From Streptomyces sp. (GTDB taxonomy: Bacteria; Actinomycetota; Actinomycetes; Streptomycetales; Streptomycetaceae), in NCBI GenBank assembly GCA_013362785.1, contig JABFVM010000035.1, positions 1 through 64,000 of the forward strand: a stretch of DNA of 64,000 bases. The letters are read 5' to 3'. Shown one piece after another: positions 36,681 to 45,027 of this stretch. A program made the position numbers and the translations under genes. Each line of letters starts with the position of its first letter. Position 1 is the stretch's first letter. The notes under the pieces were generated by a model. That model was not told the origin of the DNA. It made no database searches and saw nothing but the letters and a program-made list of their open reading frames with translations.

Positions 36681-37055
36681 CTACGACCACCACGCCCGGG
36701 CGAGCGACACGCCCAGGAACGCGGCGCCGAGGCCCACGGTCACGCTGCCCACGACGTTGGCGGCGGCGTAGCGCCCGGCTCCCGTCTCGGTCAGCCGCAG
36801 GGTCTCGTACGAGAAGGTCGAGTACGTGGTCAGGGCGCCGCACAGACCGGTGCCGAGCAGCAGTTGGAGGTGGGAGCTCGCGGCGCCGGCCGCCACCGCG
36901 CCGGTGAGCAGGCCGAGGATCAGGCAGCCGGTGATGTTGACGATGAAGGTGCCCCAGGGGAACACCGAGTCGTGCCGGGACTGCACCGCACGGTCGGTGA
37001 GGTAGCGCAGGGGTGCGCCGACGGCGGCGCCCGCGATCACCAGGAGCCAGTTCAC
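36681..37055 (-). CDS. crcB: CrcB/Fluc fluoride channel subunit, short
   Basis: 124 residues, four membrane helices. [20 protein letters not shown] (with the pore Asn) and [13 protein letters not shown] (Phe-box TxSTF) are the Fluc hallmarks. Fluc proteins form dual-topology dimers that let fluoride out of the cell. The GTG start overlaps the DUF190 stop (GTGA). A second crcB lies two genes upstream, so the two may form a heterodimer, as in many Gram-positive bacteria. Confidence 0.93.
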   Translation of the reverse strand: MNWLLVIAGAAVGAPLRYLTDRAVQSRHDSVFPWGTFIVNITGCLILGLLTGAVAAGAASSHLQLLLGTGLCGALTTYSTFSYETLRLTETGAGRYAAANVVGSVTVGLGAAFLGVSLARAWWS

Positions 37056-37432
37056 GGCGACTTCTTACCTTTCGTGTCCGATGTGCGTGGACTGTCGTCG
37101 CGGCCGACGTACCGGATGACCTCGCAGTCGTCGAGGACCACAAGGCCTTCGGTGACGAGTTCGTCGAGCTGAGGCAGGAAGGCCCGGACGCGTTCCTCGG
37201 TGTCGACGATCACGACGGAGACCGGCAGATCCTCACTCAGGGACAGCAGCCGGGAGGTGTGGATCAGCGAGGAGGCGCCGAAGCCCTCGATGCCCCGGAA
37301 GACGCTGGCGCCCGCGAGTCCGGCCGCGTGGGCGCGGTGCACGATCTCCGCGTAGAGGGGCTTGTGGTGCCAGGTGTCGTTCTCGCCGATGAAGACGGTC
37401 ACCCGCAGGGCGCGTCCGGTCAGCCTCGTCAT
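37052..37432 (-). CDS. DUF190 protein in the fluoride operon
   Basis: 126 residues, [52 protein letters not shown], a PII/CutA-like ferredoxin-fold DUF190 domain. It overlaps both crcB genes by 4 bp (ATGA and GTGA), so all three are translationally coupled. DUF190 resembles trimeric signalling proteins; a regulatory role on the channel is plausible but unproven. The last ~15 residues are charged and likely disordered. Confidence 0.9.
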   Translation of the reverse strand: MTRLTGRALRVTVFIGENDTWHHKPLYAEIVHRAHAAGLAGASVFRGIEGFGASSLIHTSRLLSLSEDLPVSVVIVDTEERVRAFLPQLDELVTEGLVVLDDCEVIRYVGRDDSPRTSDTKGKKSP

Positions 37433-37890
37433 GGCTGCCTCCACTTCAGGACACGGCGGGTGGTCACCACCGCGAGCCACACCGCCGTCAGGGCCGCGAC
37501 GGGGGTCGCGGCGAGGTAGGCCAGTCCGGTACGCGGATGGCCGCCGTCCACCAGCTTCTGGATGTCGACGGCGTACGTCGAGAAGGTGGTGAAGCCGCCG
37601 AGCACGCCGGTGCCGAAGAAGGGGCGGACGAGGCGGTGGGCGGCCCACACGTCGGTGATGACCACCATGAACACGCCGATCACGGCGCAGCCGACGACGT
37701 TGGTCCAGAAGGTCGCCCAGGGGAAGCCGCCGGGCTGGGCGGGCCACCACAAGGCCCCCGCGTAGCGTGCCGTGGCCCCGACCGCTCCGCCGAGTGCGAC
37801 CACCGCGACGATCGGGGCCTGGGTCCGCCAGGCGCGCCGCCGTGGGGCAGGGGCGGGGGCGCGGAGTGTCTCGGTCTCCGGGGCTGTCAT
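37429..37890 (-). CDS. crcB: CrcB/Fluc fluoride channel subunit, long
   Basis: 153 residues with four membrane helices after a ~22-residue Pro/Arg-rich tail. [28 protein letters not shown] (pore Asn) and [12 protein letters not shown] are Fluc motifs. It starts the coupled crcB-DUF190-crcB operon. The leader has a small TCACC/GGTGA hairpin (37918-37938), but I do not see the conserved fluoride-riboswitch core there. Confidence 0.93.
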   Translation of the reverse strand: MTAPETETLRAPAPAPRRRAWRTQAPIVAVVALGGAVGATARYAGALWWPAQPGGFPWATFWTNVVGCAVIGVFMVVITDVWAAHRLVRPFFGTGVLGGFTTFSTYAVDIQKLVDGGHPRTGLAYLAATPVAALTAVWLAVVTTRRVLKWRQP

Positions 37891-37967
37891 GGTCGTACGT
37901 CTCCTGCCTGGCCCTCGTCACCGCTCCTCGCATGGTGATCGCGGCCGGTCAACAGGGTACGCCGGGC

Positions 37968-38930
37968 TCATTCGAGGACGGGCGCCTCGCAGACCGCGAT
38001 GCCCGGCTCCCACATGCTGCCCAGGATCAGCCGGTCATCCGTCTCGCACACGCTGGTGACCATGCGGAACCCCGAGCGGCGCCGCGCCAGGTGGTGGACG
38101 ATACGGCCGGTGTCGTCGACCGCGAGCACGCCGATCGTGCCCGTGGGGCGGAAGGGGGCGCGCACGGCGACGCGGGCGGCGCTGCGGCGTACGGCCGGGG
38201 CGGCGCGGTGGAGCAGCTCCAGTGGGGGTACGCGCGGGCCGGCCAGCGCGACCAGGATCGGGGCGTGAGCCGTGCCGCGCCAGAGGTTGTCGGGCATGCC
38301 CGGCAGGTTCTCGGCGAAGGGCTCGCTGTGTCCGGCGCGGGGTCCGGTGAGCCAGTAGCGGGTCAGGCGGTACGCGCCCGTCTCGGCGACGACCAGGAAG
38401 GACTCGTCGGCGCTCGCAGCGAGCCCGTTGGCGAACTGCAGCCCGTCAAGCAGCACCTCGGGGGTCTCGCTGCCGGGGTCGAGGCGCAGCAGGCGGCCTG
38501 TGGCGGTGTGCTCGACCAGGTCGCCCATCCAGTGGTGAAGCGGGTAGTGGCGGCTGGAGACGGTGAAGCAGATGCTTCCGTCGGACAGAGCGACCACGTT
38601 GCTGCAGAACCGCAGCCGCTCCCCCGCCACCGAGTCGGCCAGGACGCGCACGGCGCCGTCGTCGGCGCCGACACGCAGCAGCCCGCGTTCGGCGTCGCAC
38701 ACCAGCAGGTCCCCGTCCGGGAGGAGTTCGAGGCCCAGCGGGCGGCCGCCGGTCTCGGCGAGCACCTCGACGCGGGCCGCCGACGGATCCGAGAGGCCGT
38801 CGACACGCAGGATGCGGCCGTCCTCGACGCCGGTCAGCACCCGGCCCCGGGCATCGGCGACCACGTCCTCCGGGCCACGGCCGCCGATCGCCACGTACCG
38901 GTGCGGGACGAGCTCGGTGGGACGGTTCAT
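37968..38930 (-). CDS. SMP-30/strictosidine synthase-like beta-propeller protein
   Basis: 320 residues from the ATG at 38930, which follows GGGGAGA. Propeller repeats are visible (GPEDVVADARGRVLTGVEDGRILRVD, GRPLGLELLPDGDLLVCDAERGLLRV, FANGLAASADESFLVVAETGAYRLTRY). The strictosidine-synthase-like segment includes GMPDNLW. Relatives are lactonases or unknown hydrolases. No signal peptide from this start. Divergent from the YihY gene across a 274-bp gap that holds GTTTACGT (39068-39075), a partial match to the TetR operator core. Confidence 0.82.
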   Translation of the reverse strand: MNRPTELVPHRYVAIGGRGPEDVVADARGRVLTGVEDGRILRVDGLSDPSAARVEVLAETGGRPLGLELLPDGDLLVCDAERGLLRVGADDGAVRVLADSVAGERLRFCSNVVALSDGSICFTVSSRHYPLHHWMGDLVEHTATGRLLRLDPGSETPEVLLDGLQFANGLAASADESFLVVAETGAYRLTRYWLTGPRAGHSEPFAENLPGMPDNLWRGTAHAPILVALAGPRVPPLELLHRAAPAVRRSAARVAVRAPFRPTGTIGVLAVDDTGRIVHHLARRRSGFRMVTSVCETDDRLILGSMWEPGIAVCEAPVLE

Positions 38931-39204
38931 GGAATATGTCTCCCCTTCGGTGTCGCGGCAGTCGGTCCTGGCAGGCGCGCGCCCCGGTGCGGGCGTCACG
39001 ACGACGCGCGCCCGGGTACCCGGACCGCGTCGTGTCATCCGCCCCGGTCCGCGAGCTGTATGACACGGTTTACGTAGAACGTCCCCTGGCCACTCGGTCA
39101 GGCGCGCACAACAGGCGGAGAGAGGGTGGTCGTATGTCACGTCCGCCCCGGTGGCGCGCCGACCGCCGCCCCGGTAGAGGGGTCCGTGACCTGCGGCGGT
39201 CTCC

Positions 39205-40008
39205 TTGAACGCCCGGCGCTTTCGGCCCCGTACGGCATCGCACCACCTGGGGCTCGCGGAGCTCTACCGGCGGGGCAGAGAGCTGGAGTTGCTGCACCGC
39301 GCCATGGGCTTCGCCGCGCTCGCCCTGGTCACGCTGGCTCCGCTGCTGATCGTGGTGGCGGCGGTGGACCCCTTGGCGCACGGTGGCTTCGCCCTGTGGC
39401 TGGTGGATGGCATGGACCTGTCCGGCCGGTCGGCGCACGCCCTCTCGCAGGTCTTCACTCCGCCTCGCAAGGTCGTCAGCGCGACCAGCGCGCTGAGCGT
39501 GGCGCTGCTCGCCGTGTTCGGTGTGTCCTTCGCCGCCAGCGTCCAGAACGGCTACGAGCGGATCTGGCGGCTGCCCGCCGGGCCCTGGCACCGGGTGTGG
39601 CGACAGACCGTCTGGCTGATCATGCTCATGGCGTACGTGTACGCGCAGGTGCAGACCCGCACGGTGCTGCAGGGCACGCCCCGCATCCTGCTGAGTATGG
39701 CGCTCGGCGTGCTGTTCTTCTGGTGGGGGCCGCACTTCCTGCTCAGCGGCGCGGCGCGCTGGCGTGACCTGCTGCCGGGTGCGCTCGCCACCATGGCGGG
39801 GCTGGTCGGGCTGCGTTGGTTCTCGTTCCTGGTGTTCACCCCGCTGCTCGTCACCAACGCGGTCAGCTACGGCCCGGTCGGGACCGTCCTGGTGGTGGAG
39901 TCCTGGCTGGTCGGCGTGGGGTTCGTGGTCTACGGCGGTGCGCTGGTCGGCCGGCTGCTGTGCGAGCGGTTCGAGGACTTCGACGAGCCGGACCGCCCAG
40001 CCACGTAG
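39205..40008 (+). CDS. YihY/BrkB-family membrane protein
   Basis: 267 residues with about six membrane helices. The family pattern LLHRAMGFAALALVTLAPLLIVVAA is followed by SFAASVQNGYERIWRLPAGPWHRVWRQTVWLIMLMAYVY. Function is unknown; the family was once wrongly called RNase BN. The TTG at 39205 is the first start in the frame and has no good ribosome-binding site; the ATG at 39304 would cut into the first helix. Confidence 0.8.
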   Translation: MNARRFRPRTASHHLGLAELYRRGRELELLHRAMGFAALALVTLAPLLIVVAAVDPLAHGGFALWLVDGMDLSGRSAHALSQVFTPPRKVVSATSALSVALLAVFGVSFAASVQNGYERIWRLPAGPWHRVWRQTVWLIMLMAYVYAQVQTRTVLQGTPRILLSMALGVLFFWWGPHFLLSGAARWRDLLPGALATMAGLVGLRWFSFLVFTPLLVTNAVSYGPVGTVLVVESWLVGVGFVVYGGALVGRLLCERFEDFDEPDRPAT

Positions 40009-40158
40009 CGACGGCATCGCGGGCGGTCAATACGGAACGCTCCCGTCGGCCGCTCGGCCCGCCGCTGCGCTGCGGATGCCCGGCGTATCCCGCGCGGCTA
40101 CTGTCGAAGGGCCCGCTGAGCAGCCGAGGCTTCGTCCCGCGGAAGGAGCGTGGTCGGC

Positions 40159-40629
40159 TTGGCCCGGAACCGCCGCCTCATCATGAGCTCGCCGTCCGAG
40201 GTCTGGAGCCTGCTGTCCGACGGCCGCCGCTACGGGGAGTGGGTCACGGGAACCCAGCAGGTTCTCGCCGTGGACCCGGGCTGGCCGGACGTGGGCGCCC
40301 GACTGCGCGTGCGGGTGGGTGTCGGCCGCCTGACCCTCGACGACACCGTCGTCGTCCGCATCTGCCAACCGCAGCGGCGTCTGGAGCTCGAAGCGAGGGC
40401 GGAACCCTTCGGCGCGGCCCGGATCGCGATGAGGCTGATCCCCTGGGGCGAGCACACCCTCTTCGTCATCGACTGGCACCCCCTGCGGGGTCCCGGCACC
40501 CGGATGCACGGGCTGCCCGTCGACTACGTCGTCGCGATCCGCAACGGCATGATGCTGACGAAGCTGGCCCGGATCGCGGTGCGCGAGCATCACGACGTCG
40601 GTCCGGAATCGGCACTCCGCGCGGGCTAG
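40159..40629 (+). CDS. SRPBCC (START-like) family protein
   Basis: 156 residues. The helix-grip fold pattern is clear: MSSPSEVWSLLSDGRRYGEWVTGTQQV near the start, strands through VRVGVGRLTLDDTVVVRICQPQRRLELEARA, and a long C-terminal helix (MMLTKLARIAVRE). Members bind lipids or small hydrophobic ligands. AGGAG at 40144-40148 is one base from an in-frame GTG (40150) but 10 from the TTG at 40159, so the TTG is the better start. Confidence 0.8.
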   Translation: MARNRRLIMSSPSEVWSLLSDGRRYGEWVTGTQQVLAVDPGWPDVGARLRVRVGVGRLTLDDTVVVRICQPQRRLELEARAEPFGAARIAMRLIPWGEHTLFVIDWHPLRGPGTRMHGLPVDYVVAIRNGMMLTKLARIAVREHHDVGPESALRAG

Positions 40630-40650
40630 GTGCTACCAGCCGGCTAGGGG

Positions 40651-40938
40651 CTACCAGCCCTTCTCGAACATGCGCGCCACCTCGGCGATCCGCATCTCGT
40701 CGCGCCGGTAGTGCAGGCGCCGGCGGATCCGCTGCGTGCGCAGCAGGCCGATGTCCACGAGGAGGCCGAGGTCGGTCTCGGCTAGGCGCAGCGGTACGCC
40801 GAGTTTCGCGGCCACGGCGTCCGCGGTGACACCGTCCTCGGCCGGGTCGCCCTGCCGCTGTGCCGGGAAGTGCGCGACCGGGTCCTTCAGCCATTCCAGG
40901 ATGTCCAGGCGCCTTACGCTGACGGGAGTCCTCAGCAC
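40651..40938 (-). CDS. small winged-helix (ArsR-like) protein
   Basis: 95 residues from a GTG at 40938 preceded by GGAGGGAGG 6 bp upstream; a longer in-frame start at 40983 lacks such a site. The ArsR-type pattern VRRLDILEWLKDPVAHF...DGVTADAVAAKLGVPLRLAETDLGLLVDIGLLRTQRIRRRLHYRRDEMRIAEVARMF fits a helix-turn-helix with wing. No metal-binding Cys are present. Such stand-alone proteins in Streptomyces often sit near secondary-metabolism or transport genes; the target here is unknown. Confidence 0.78.
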   Translation of the reverse strand: MLRTPVSVRRLDILEWLKDPVAHFPAQRQGDPAEDGVTADAVAAKLGVPLRLAETDLGLLVDIGLLRTQRIRRRLHYRRDEMRIAEVARMFEKGW

Positions 40939-41080
40939 CTCGTCCCTCCCTCCGTCGGGCCGCGTCGTCGCGCGTCCTTCCACTGTCCCGCAGTCGAAGC
41001 CACCGTGTCCGGGACTCCTGGACCCTTGTCCGATACCGAACGACCGTGCGAGACAGGGTTGTTGGACAGTGACGTGGCGG

Positions 41081-41109
41081 GGGCCCGGCCGCAGAGTGCG
41101 GCCGGGCCC
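41081..41109 (-). terminator. perfect 12-bp hairpin after the galactanase gene
   Basis: GGGCCCGGCCGC, loop AGAGT, GCGGCCGGGCCC, 15 bp past the galactanase stop. Confidence 0.75.
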
Positions 41110-41123
41110 TTCGCGTCAGGTGC

Positions 41124-42710
41124 TCAACGGTGGCTGAACCACGCCATGGACGACAGCGCCGCGTCGTCGTAGCCGAACAGGGCCTGGTTCTCCCAGCCGT
41201 TGCCGGAGGAGGCGTCGGTGGGGTCCCAGCCGTTGCCGGAGACGGCGGTCCAGGTCGCCTCCCAGTAGAAGACGCCGAGACCGCGGCCGTTCGGGACGGC
41301 CTCCACGATGCTCGTCACGTCGTTCATCCACCGGCGCTGCCCGGCCGTGCTCGCCGGATAGCCGGAGACCAGTTCACCGGTGGTGTCGATGATGTTCTCG
41401 TGCGAGTCCTCGCTGTCCAGCCGGAACGGGTACGCCGTCTCGGCGACGAAGACCGGCTTGCCGTAGCGGGAGGCCGCGTCGTCCAGGGTCGTCTGGAAGT
41501 CGTAGAGCGAGCCGTGCCAGTAGCCGTAGTACGACAGGCCGATGGCGTCGAACTTCACGCCGTTCGAGACCGCGCTGTCGAACCACCAGCGGGTGCCGGC
41601 CAGGTCACCGCCCTTGGCGAGGTGCAGGGCGACCGTGGTGGAGGAGTTGACCGCCTTGACCGCGTCGTAGCCCGAGTTGAGCAGACCGGCCAGCTGTGCC
41701 CAGTTGCTCGTGGAGCCCTCGTTCCACAGCATGCCGCCATTGATCTCATTGCCCACCTGGACCATGTCGGCCGTGGTGCCTTGAGCCTTCAACGCGTTCA
41801 ACACGTCGTACGTGTGGTTGTACACGTCGGTCTTGAGTTGACTGTACGAGTGACCCGCCCAGGCGGCCGGCTTGCTCTGGGCACCCGGGTCGGCCCAGGT
41901 GTCCGAGTAGTGGAAGTCGACCAGCAGCTTCATGCCGGACGCCTTGATGCGCTTGGCCATCGCGAGCACGCGCGTCTTGTTGTTGTAGCCGTCGGCCGGG
42001 TTGACCCAGACCTTCAGGCGCGCGTAGTTCATGCCGGCGTTCTTCAGGATGGTGACCGCGTCGCCGGCCGAGCCGGAACTCGTCCGGTAGACGCCGCCCT
42101 TGGCCTCGCTCTTGACGAGGGAGGAGACGTCGGCACCGTGGATCGACGTGCCGCCCGTACCGGATGCGAAGGTCAGGTCGTCGACATTGATCCAGTTGCC
42201 CGCGTTGGCGTCACTGTTGATGCTGATCGTGCACTGGTTGCTGGTCACATTGACCGGCACGACGATACGGATCCATCCGCTCGCCGACACCGGAAGGTCG
42301 GTGCGCTGTTCCGCACCGCCGCAGTTCTTCAGCGCCAGGTACGCCGAGTTCTGGCCGCCGCCGGAGCGGACCCAGGCGGTGAGCTTGTAGTTCCCGTTGG
42401 TCAGCCCGGACAGGTACTGGTACGTCTCCACCTTGTAGGCGGAGGACGCGTAGTGGGTCAGGCGGTAACTGCCGCCGTGGCCACCGGCCTCGGTGAAGGA
42501 GGCGGAGTTCTGCCCGGCCGCCGAGTACGTGGACCAGCCGGCGGGAGTCGCGGTGCCGGTGCCGTCGGATTCGAAGCCGCCGTTGGTGAGCGTGCTCGCC
42601 GCCGAGGCGGTCTGCGCGGGCAGGGCGGTGAGGGCGAGTCCCGCGGTGAGCGGTATGAGCAGGCCCCGGAGGGAGCGGGTGCGGGAGCGGGTGCGTCTGG
42701 GATGGAACAT
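41124..42710 (-). CDS. secreted arabinogalactan endo-beta-1,4-galactanase (GH53) with N-terminal galactan-binding module
   Basis: 528 residues. A signal peptide (Arg-rich start, then LLIPLTAGLALTALPAQTASA, cleavage about residue 38) leads to a CBM61-like beta-sandwich (about 39-185; LTNGGFESDGTGTATPAGW...WINVDDLTFASG). The GH53 barrel follows (about 190-528), with acid/base Glu in QVGNEINGGMLW and nucleophile Glu in FVAETAYPF. It cuts the galactan side chains of pectin outside the cell. The products would be taken up by the ABC system and cleaved by the GH42 enzyme encoded next door. Confidence 0.93.
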   Translation of the reverse strand: MFHPRRTRSRTRSLRGLLIPLTAGLALTALPAQTASAASTLTNGGFESDGTGTATPAGWSTYSAAGQNSASFTEAGGHGGSYRLTHYASSAYKVETYQYLSGLTNGNYKLTAWVRSGGGQNSAYLALKNCGGAEQRTDLPVSASGWIRIVVPVNVTSNQCTISINSDANAGNWINVDDLTFASGTGGTSIHGADVSSLVKSEAKGGVYRTSSGSAGDAVTILKNAGMNYARLKVWVNPADGYNNKTRVLAMAKRIKASGMKLLVDFHYSDTWADPGAQSKPAAWAGHSYSQLKTDVYNHTYDVLNALKAQGTTADMVQVGNEINGGMLWNEGSTSNWAQLAGLLNSGYDAVKAVNSSTTVALHLAKGGDLAGTRWWFDSAVSNGVKFDAIGLSYYGYWHGSLYDFQTTLDDAASRYGKPVFVAETAYPFRLDSEDSHENIIDTTGELVSGYPASTAGQRRWMNDVTSIVEAVPNGRGLGVFYWEATWTAVSGNGWDPTDASSGNGWENQALFGYDDAALSSMAWFSHR

Positions 42711-42775
42711 CGTCGTCCGTCGTCCCTTCGACGTAAGTGGGGTTGGGGGTGTCCTCGCCTGAGGTCGGCGAGGCG

Positions 42776-42815
42776 CCCCTCCGCCCGCGGCTCGCGGCAC
42801 GCGCGGGCGGAGGGG
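42776..42815 (-). terminator. perfect 14-bp hairpin after the GH42 gene
   Basis: CCCCTCCGCCCGCG (42776-42789) pairs with CGCGGGCGGAGGGG (42802-42815) across a 12-nt loop, starting 8 bp after the GH42 stop and before the galactanase start. It suggests that the galactanase has its own promoter or is made from limited read-through. Confidence 0.75.
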
Positions 42816-42822
42816 AGTCGGC

Positions 42823-44844
42823 TCAGCCGTCGAGTCGTACGACCCGGACGGCTCCCGCGGGCACCTCAAGGCGGCCCGCGGCGCGTTCACCGGTCAGCAG
42901 CTCGGTGCCGGGCGCCTCCAGCGGCACCTTGGCGTCCGACGCGGTGTGGTTGATGGCGAACAGGAAGCTGCCCGACTCGCCGGCGCGGCGCACCACCTCG
43001 ACGTCCCGGGGCAGGTCGACACGCGGTGCGACCTGCGCGTCCTCGATCGCCCAGCCGAGCAGCGCGTCGAGGCCCTCGGCGCCCAGTCGGGTGGAGACGT
43101 ACCAGGCGGTGCCCTCGCCGAGCCGGTGCCGGGTGACGGCCGGGTGACCGGCGGTCAGCCCGTCGGCATAGGTCCACACGGTCTCGGCGCCGTGCGGGAC
43201 GACGAACTCCGTCCACACGTCGCCGCTGAGCTCGGAGCCGTCGGGACCGGTGACGCGCACCGACTGATCACGCAGCAGCGGTGAGAACTCCTCGACCGTC
43301 AGGCCGAGGATGTCCCGCAGCGGTCCGGGGCAGGCGCCCTCGTGCACGGCGTCGTGCTCGTCGACGATGCCGGAGAAGTACGACACGACGAGGATGCCGC
43401 CGTTCTCGACGTACCGGCGCAGATTGCGGCCGGCCGTCTCCGTCATCAGGTACAGCGCGGGTACGACGACAAGGGGATAGGCCGACAAGTCGGCTTCCGG
43501 GTGGGCGAAGTCGACCGTGAGGTGGCGGTCGTAGAGCACCTCGTAGAAGGCGTCGGCGCGCTCGCGCGGGTCGTGGTCCTCGCTGGGGCGCCAGTCGAGG
43601 TTCTGCGCCCACCAGGAGTGCCAGTCCCACAGCATCGCCACGTCGGCCTGCGTGCGGGTGCCGAGCACGGTGCTCAACGAGTCGAGGGTCGCGCCGAGTT
43701 CGACGACCTCGCGCCACACGCGTGTGTCCGTGCCGCCGTGCGGGAGCATCGCCGAGTGGAACTTCTCGGCGCCGCGCCGGGACTGCCGCCACTGGAAGAA
43801 CATGGCGCCCTCGGAGCCACGCGCCACATGGCCCAGGGAGTTGCGGGCCATCTGGCCGGGAGCCTTGGCGGGGTTGCGGGGCTGCCAGTTGACGCCCGAC
43901 GTGGAGTGCTCCAGGAGGACCCAGGGCGCTCCACCGGCCACCGAGCGCGTCAGGTCGGCGGCCATCGCGAGGTTGACGTGGGTGCGGCGGCCGTCGGTGA
44001 TCAGGTAGTGGTCGTTGGTGACGATGTCGACCTCTCGGCCCCAGGCCCAGTAGTCGACGGAGTCGCACTGGCTGAGGGCCGTCATGAAGTTGGTGGTGAC
44101 CGGGACGCCGGGTGAGAGGCGGTGCAGGATGTCCCGCTCCATACGGAAGTTCTCGCGCATGGTGGCGTCGGCGAACCGCTTGTAGTCCAGCGCCTGGGCC
44201 GGGTTGACGGTCGTGGGGGTCGTGCGCGGCGGGTTGATCTGCTCGAAGCCGGCGTAGCGCTGGCCCCAGAAGGCGGTGCCCCAGGCCTCGTTGACCGCGT
44301 CGACCGTGCCGTACGTCGCCGACAGCCAGTGGCGGAAGTGGGCGGCGCAGGAGTCGCAGTAGCAGGCGGAGACGGGGACGCCGTACTCGTTGTGCACGTG
44401 CCACATGGCCAGCGCCGGGTGGTCGCCGTAGCGTTCGGCGAGCTTGGTGGTGATGTTCGCTGCGGCCGTGCGGTAGTCGGCGTTGCTGTGGCAGATCGCG
44501 GCGCGGGAGCCGAACTCGTGGCGTACGCCCTCCGCCGTGACGGGCAGTGCCTCGGGGTGTGTCCGGTAGAACCAGACCGGCGGGCAGACGGTGGGCGTGC
44601 CCAGGTCGACGCGGATGCCGTGCTCATGGAGGAGATCGATCACACGGTCGAGCCAGCCGAAGTCGTACTCCCCGGGTGCGGGCTCCAGCAGGGCCCAGGA
44701 GAAGATCCCGACACTCACCATCGTGACGCCGGCCTCCCGCATCAGCCGGACGTCCTCCTGCCAGACGTTTTCCGGCCACTGCTCGGGGTTGTAGTCCCCA
44801 CCGAAGGCGAGCCTCGTGAGGCCCCTGGGGGTGGTCTCCGGCAT
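42823..44844 (-). CDS. beta-galactosidase, GH42
   Basis: 673 residues, no signal peptide. The GH42 start (LAFGGDYNPEQWPENVWQEDVRLMREAGV) leads into the TIM barrel, with acid/base Glu in MWHVHNEYG (about 147-155) and nucleophile Glu in VLLEHSTSGVNW (about 308-319). A Cys cluster (CYCDSCAAH) matches the zinc site of the family. Trimerisation and C-terminal domains follow. It splits imported galacto-oligosaccharides to galactose. GGGAGAG precedes the ATG. It is divergent from the transporter operon across the LacI operator. Confidence 0.94.
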   Translation of the reverse strand: MPETTPRGLTRLAFGGDYNPEQWPENVWQEDVRLMREAGVTMVSVGIFSWALLEPAPGEYDFGWLDRVIDLLHEHGIRVDLGTPTVCPPVWFYRTHPEALPVTAEGVRHEFGSRAAICHSNADYRTAAANITTKLAERYGDHPALAMWHVHNEYGVPVSACYCDSCAAHFRHWLSATYGTVDAVNEAWGTAFWGQRYAGFEQINPPRTTPTTVNPAQALDYKRFADATMRENFRMERDILHRLSPGVPVTTNFMTALSQCDSVDYWAWGREVDIVTNDHYLITDGRRTHVNLAMAADLTRSVAGGAPWVLLEHSTSGVNWQPRNPAKAPGQMARNSLGHVARGSEGAMFFQWRQSRRGAEKFHSAMLPHGGTDTRVWREVVELGATLDSLSTVLGTRTQADVAMLWDWHSWWAQNLDWRPSEDHDPRERADAFYEVLYDRHLTVDFAHPEADLSAYPLVVVPALYLMTETAGRNLRRYVENGGILVVSYFSGIVDEHDAVHEGACPGPLRDILGLTVEEFSPLLRDQSVRVTGPDGSELSGDVWTEFVVPHGAETVWTYADGLTAGHPAVTRHRLGEGTAWYVSTRLGAEGLDALLGWAIEDAQVAPRVDLPRDVEVVRRAGESGSFLFAINHTASDAKVPLEAPGTELLTGERAAGRLEVPAGAVRVVRLDG

Positions 44845-44931
44845 GGATCTCTCCCGTTTAATCGATCATTTGGGAACGTGCACACACTGAATCAGCGGTG
44901 CGAGCCCAACATAACCGCACAGCAACAACCA

Positions 44932-44974
44932 TTGACAAGTGTCCGGGATGTTTCTCTACTGTGAACGCTCACAG
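44932..44974 (+). promoter_or_regulatory. promoter and LacI-family operator of the galactan transporter operon
   Basis: TTGACA (44932-44937), 17 bp, then TCTACT (44955-44960). CTGTGAACGCTCACAG (44959-44974), arms CTGTGA/TCACAG, sits on the transcription start. TGTGANCG-type palindromes are typical LacI-family sites in Streptomyces, and the operon ends with a lacI gene. Confidence 0.75.
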
Positions 44975-45027
44975 AAGCATGGCAGGTCTTCGCAGCAGGC
45001 GGAGACCCCAGGTCAGGGGAGAGATCC

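Noticed and set aside
37891..37975. Fluoride riboswitch before crcB
   Set aside because: Only a 5-bp TCACC/GGTGA hairpin is present; the conserved crcB-motif core was not found.
39068..39075. Fourth TetR operator (GTTTACGT) between the SMP-30 and YihY genes
   Set aside because: Only half of the core matches, without the CGTA half; kept as a weak note, not called.
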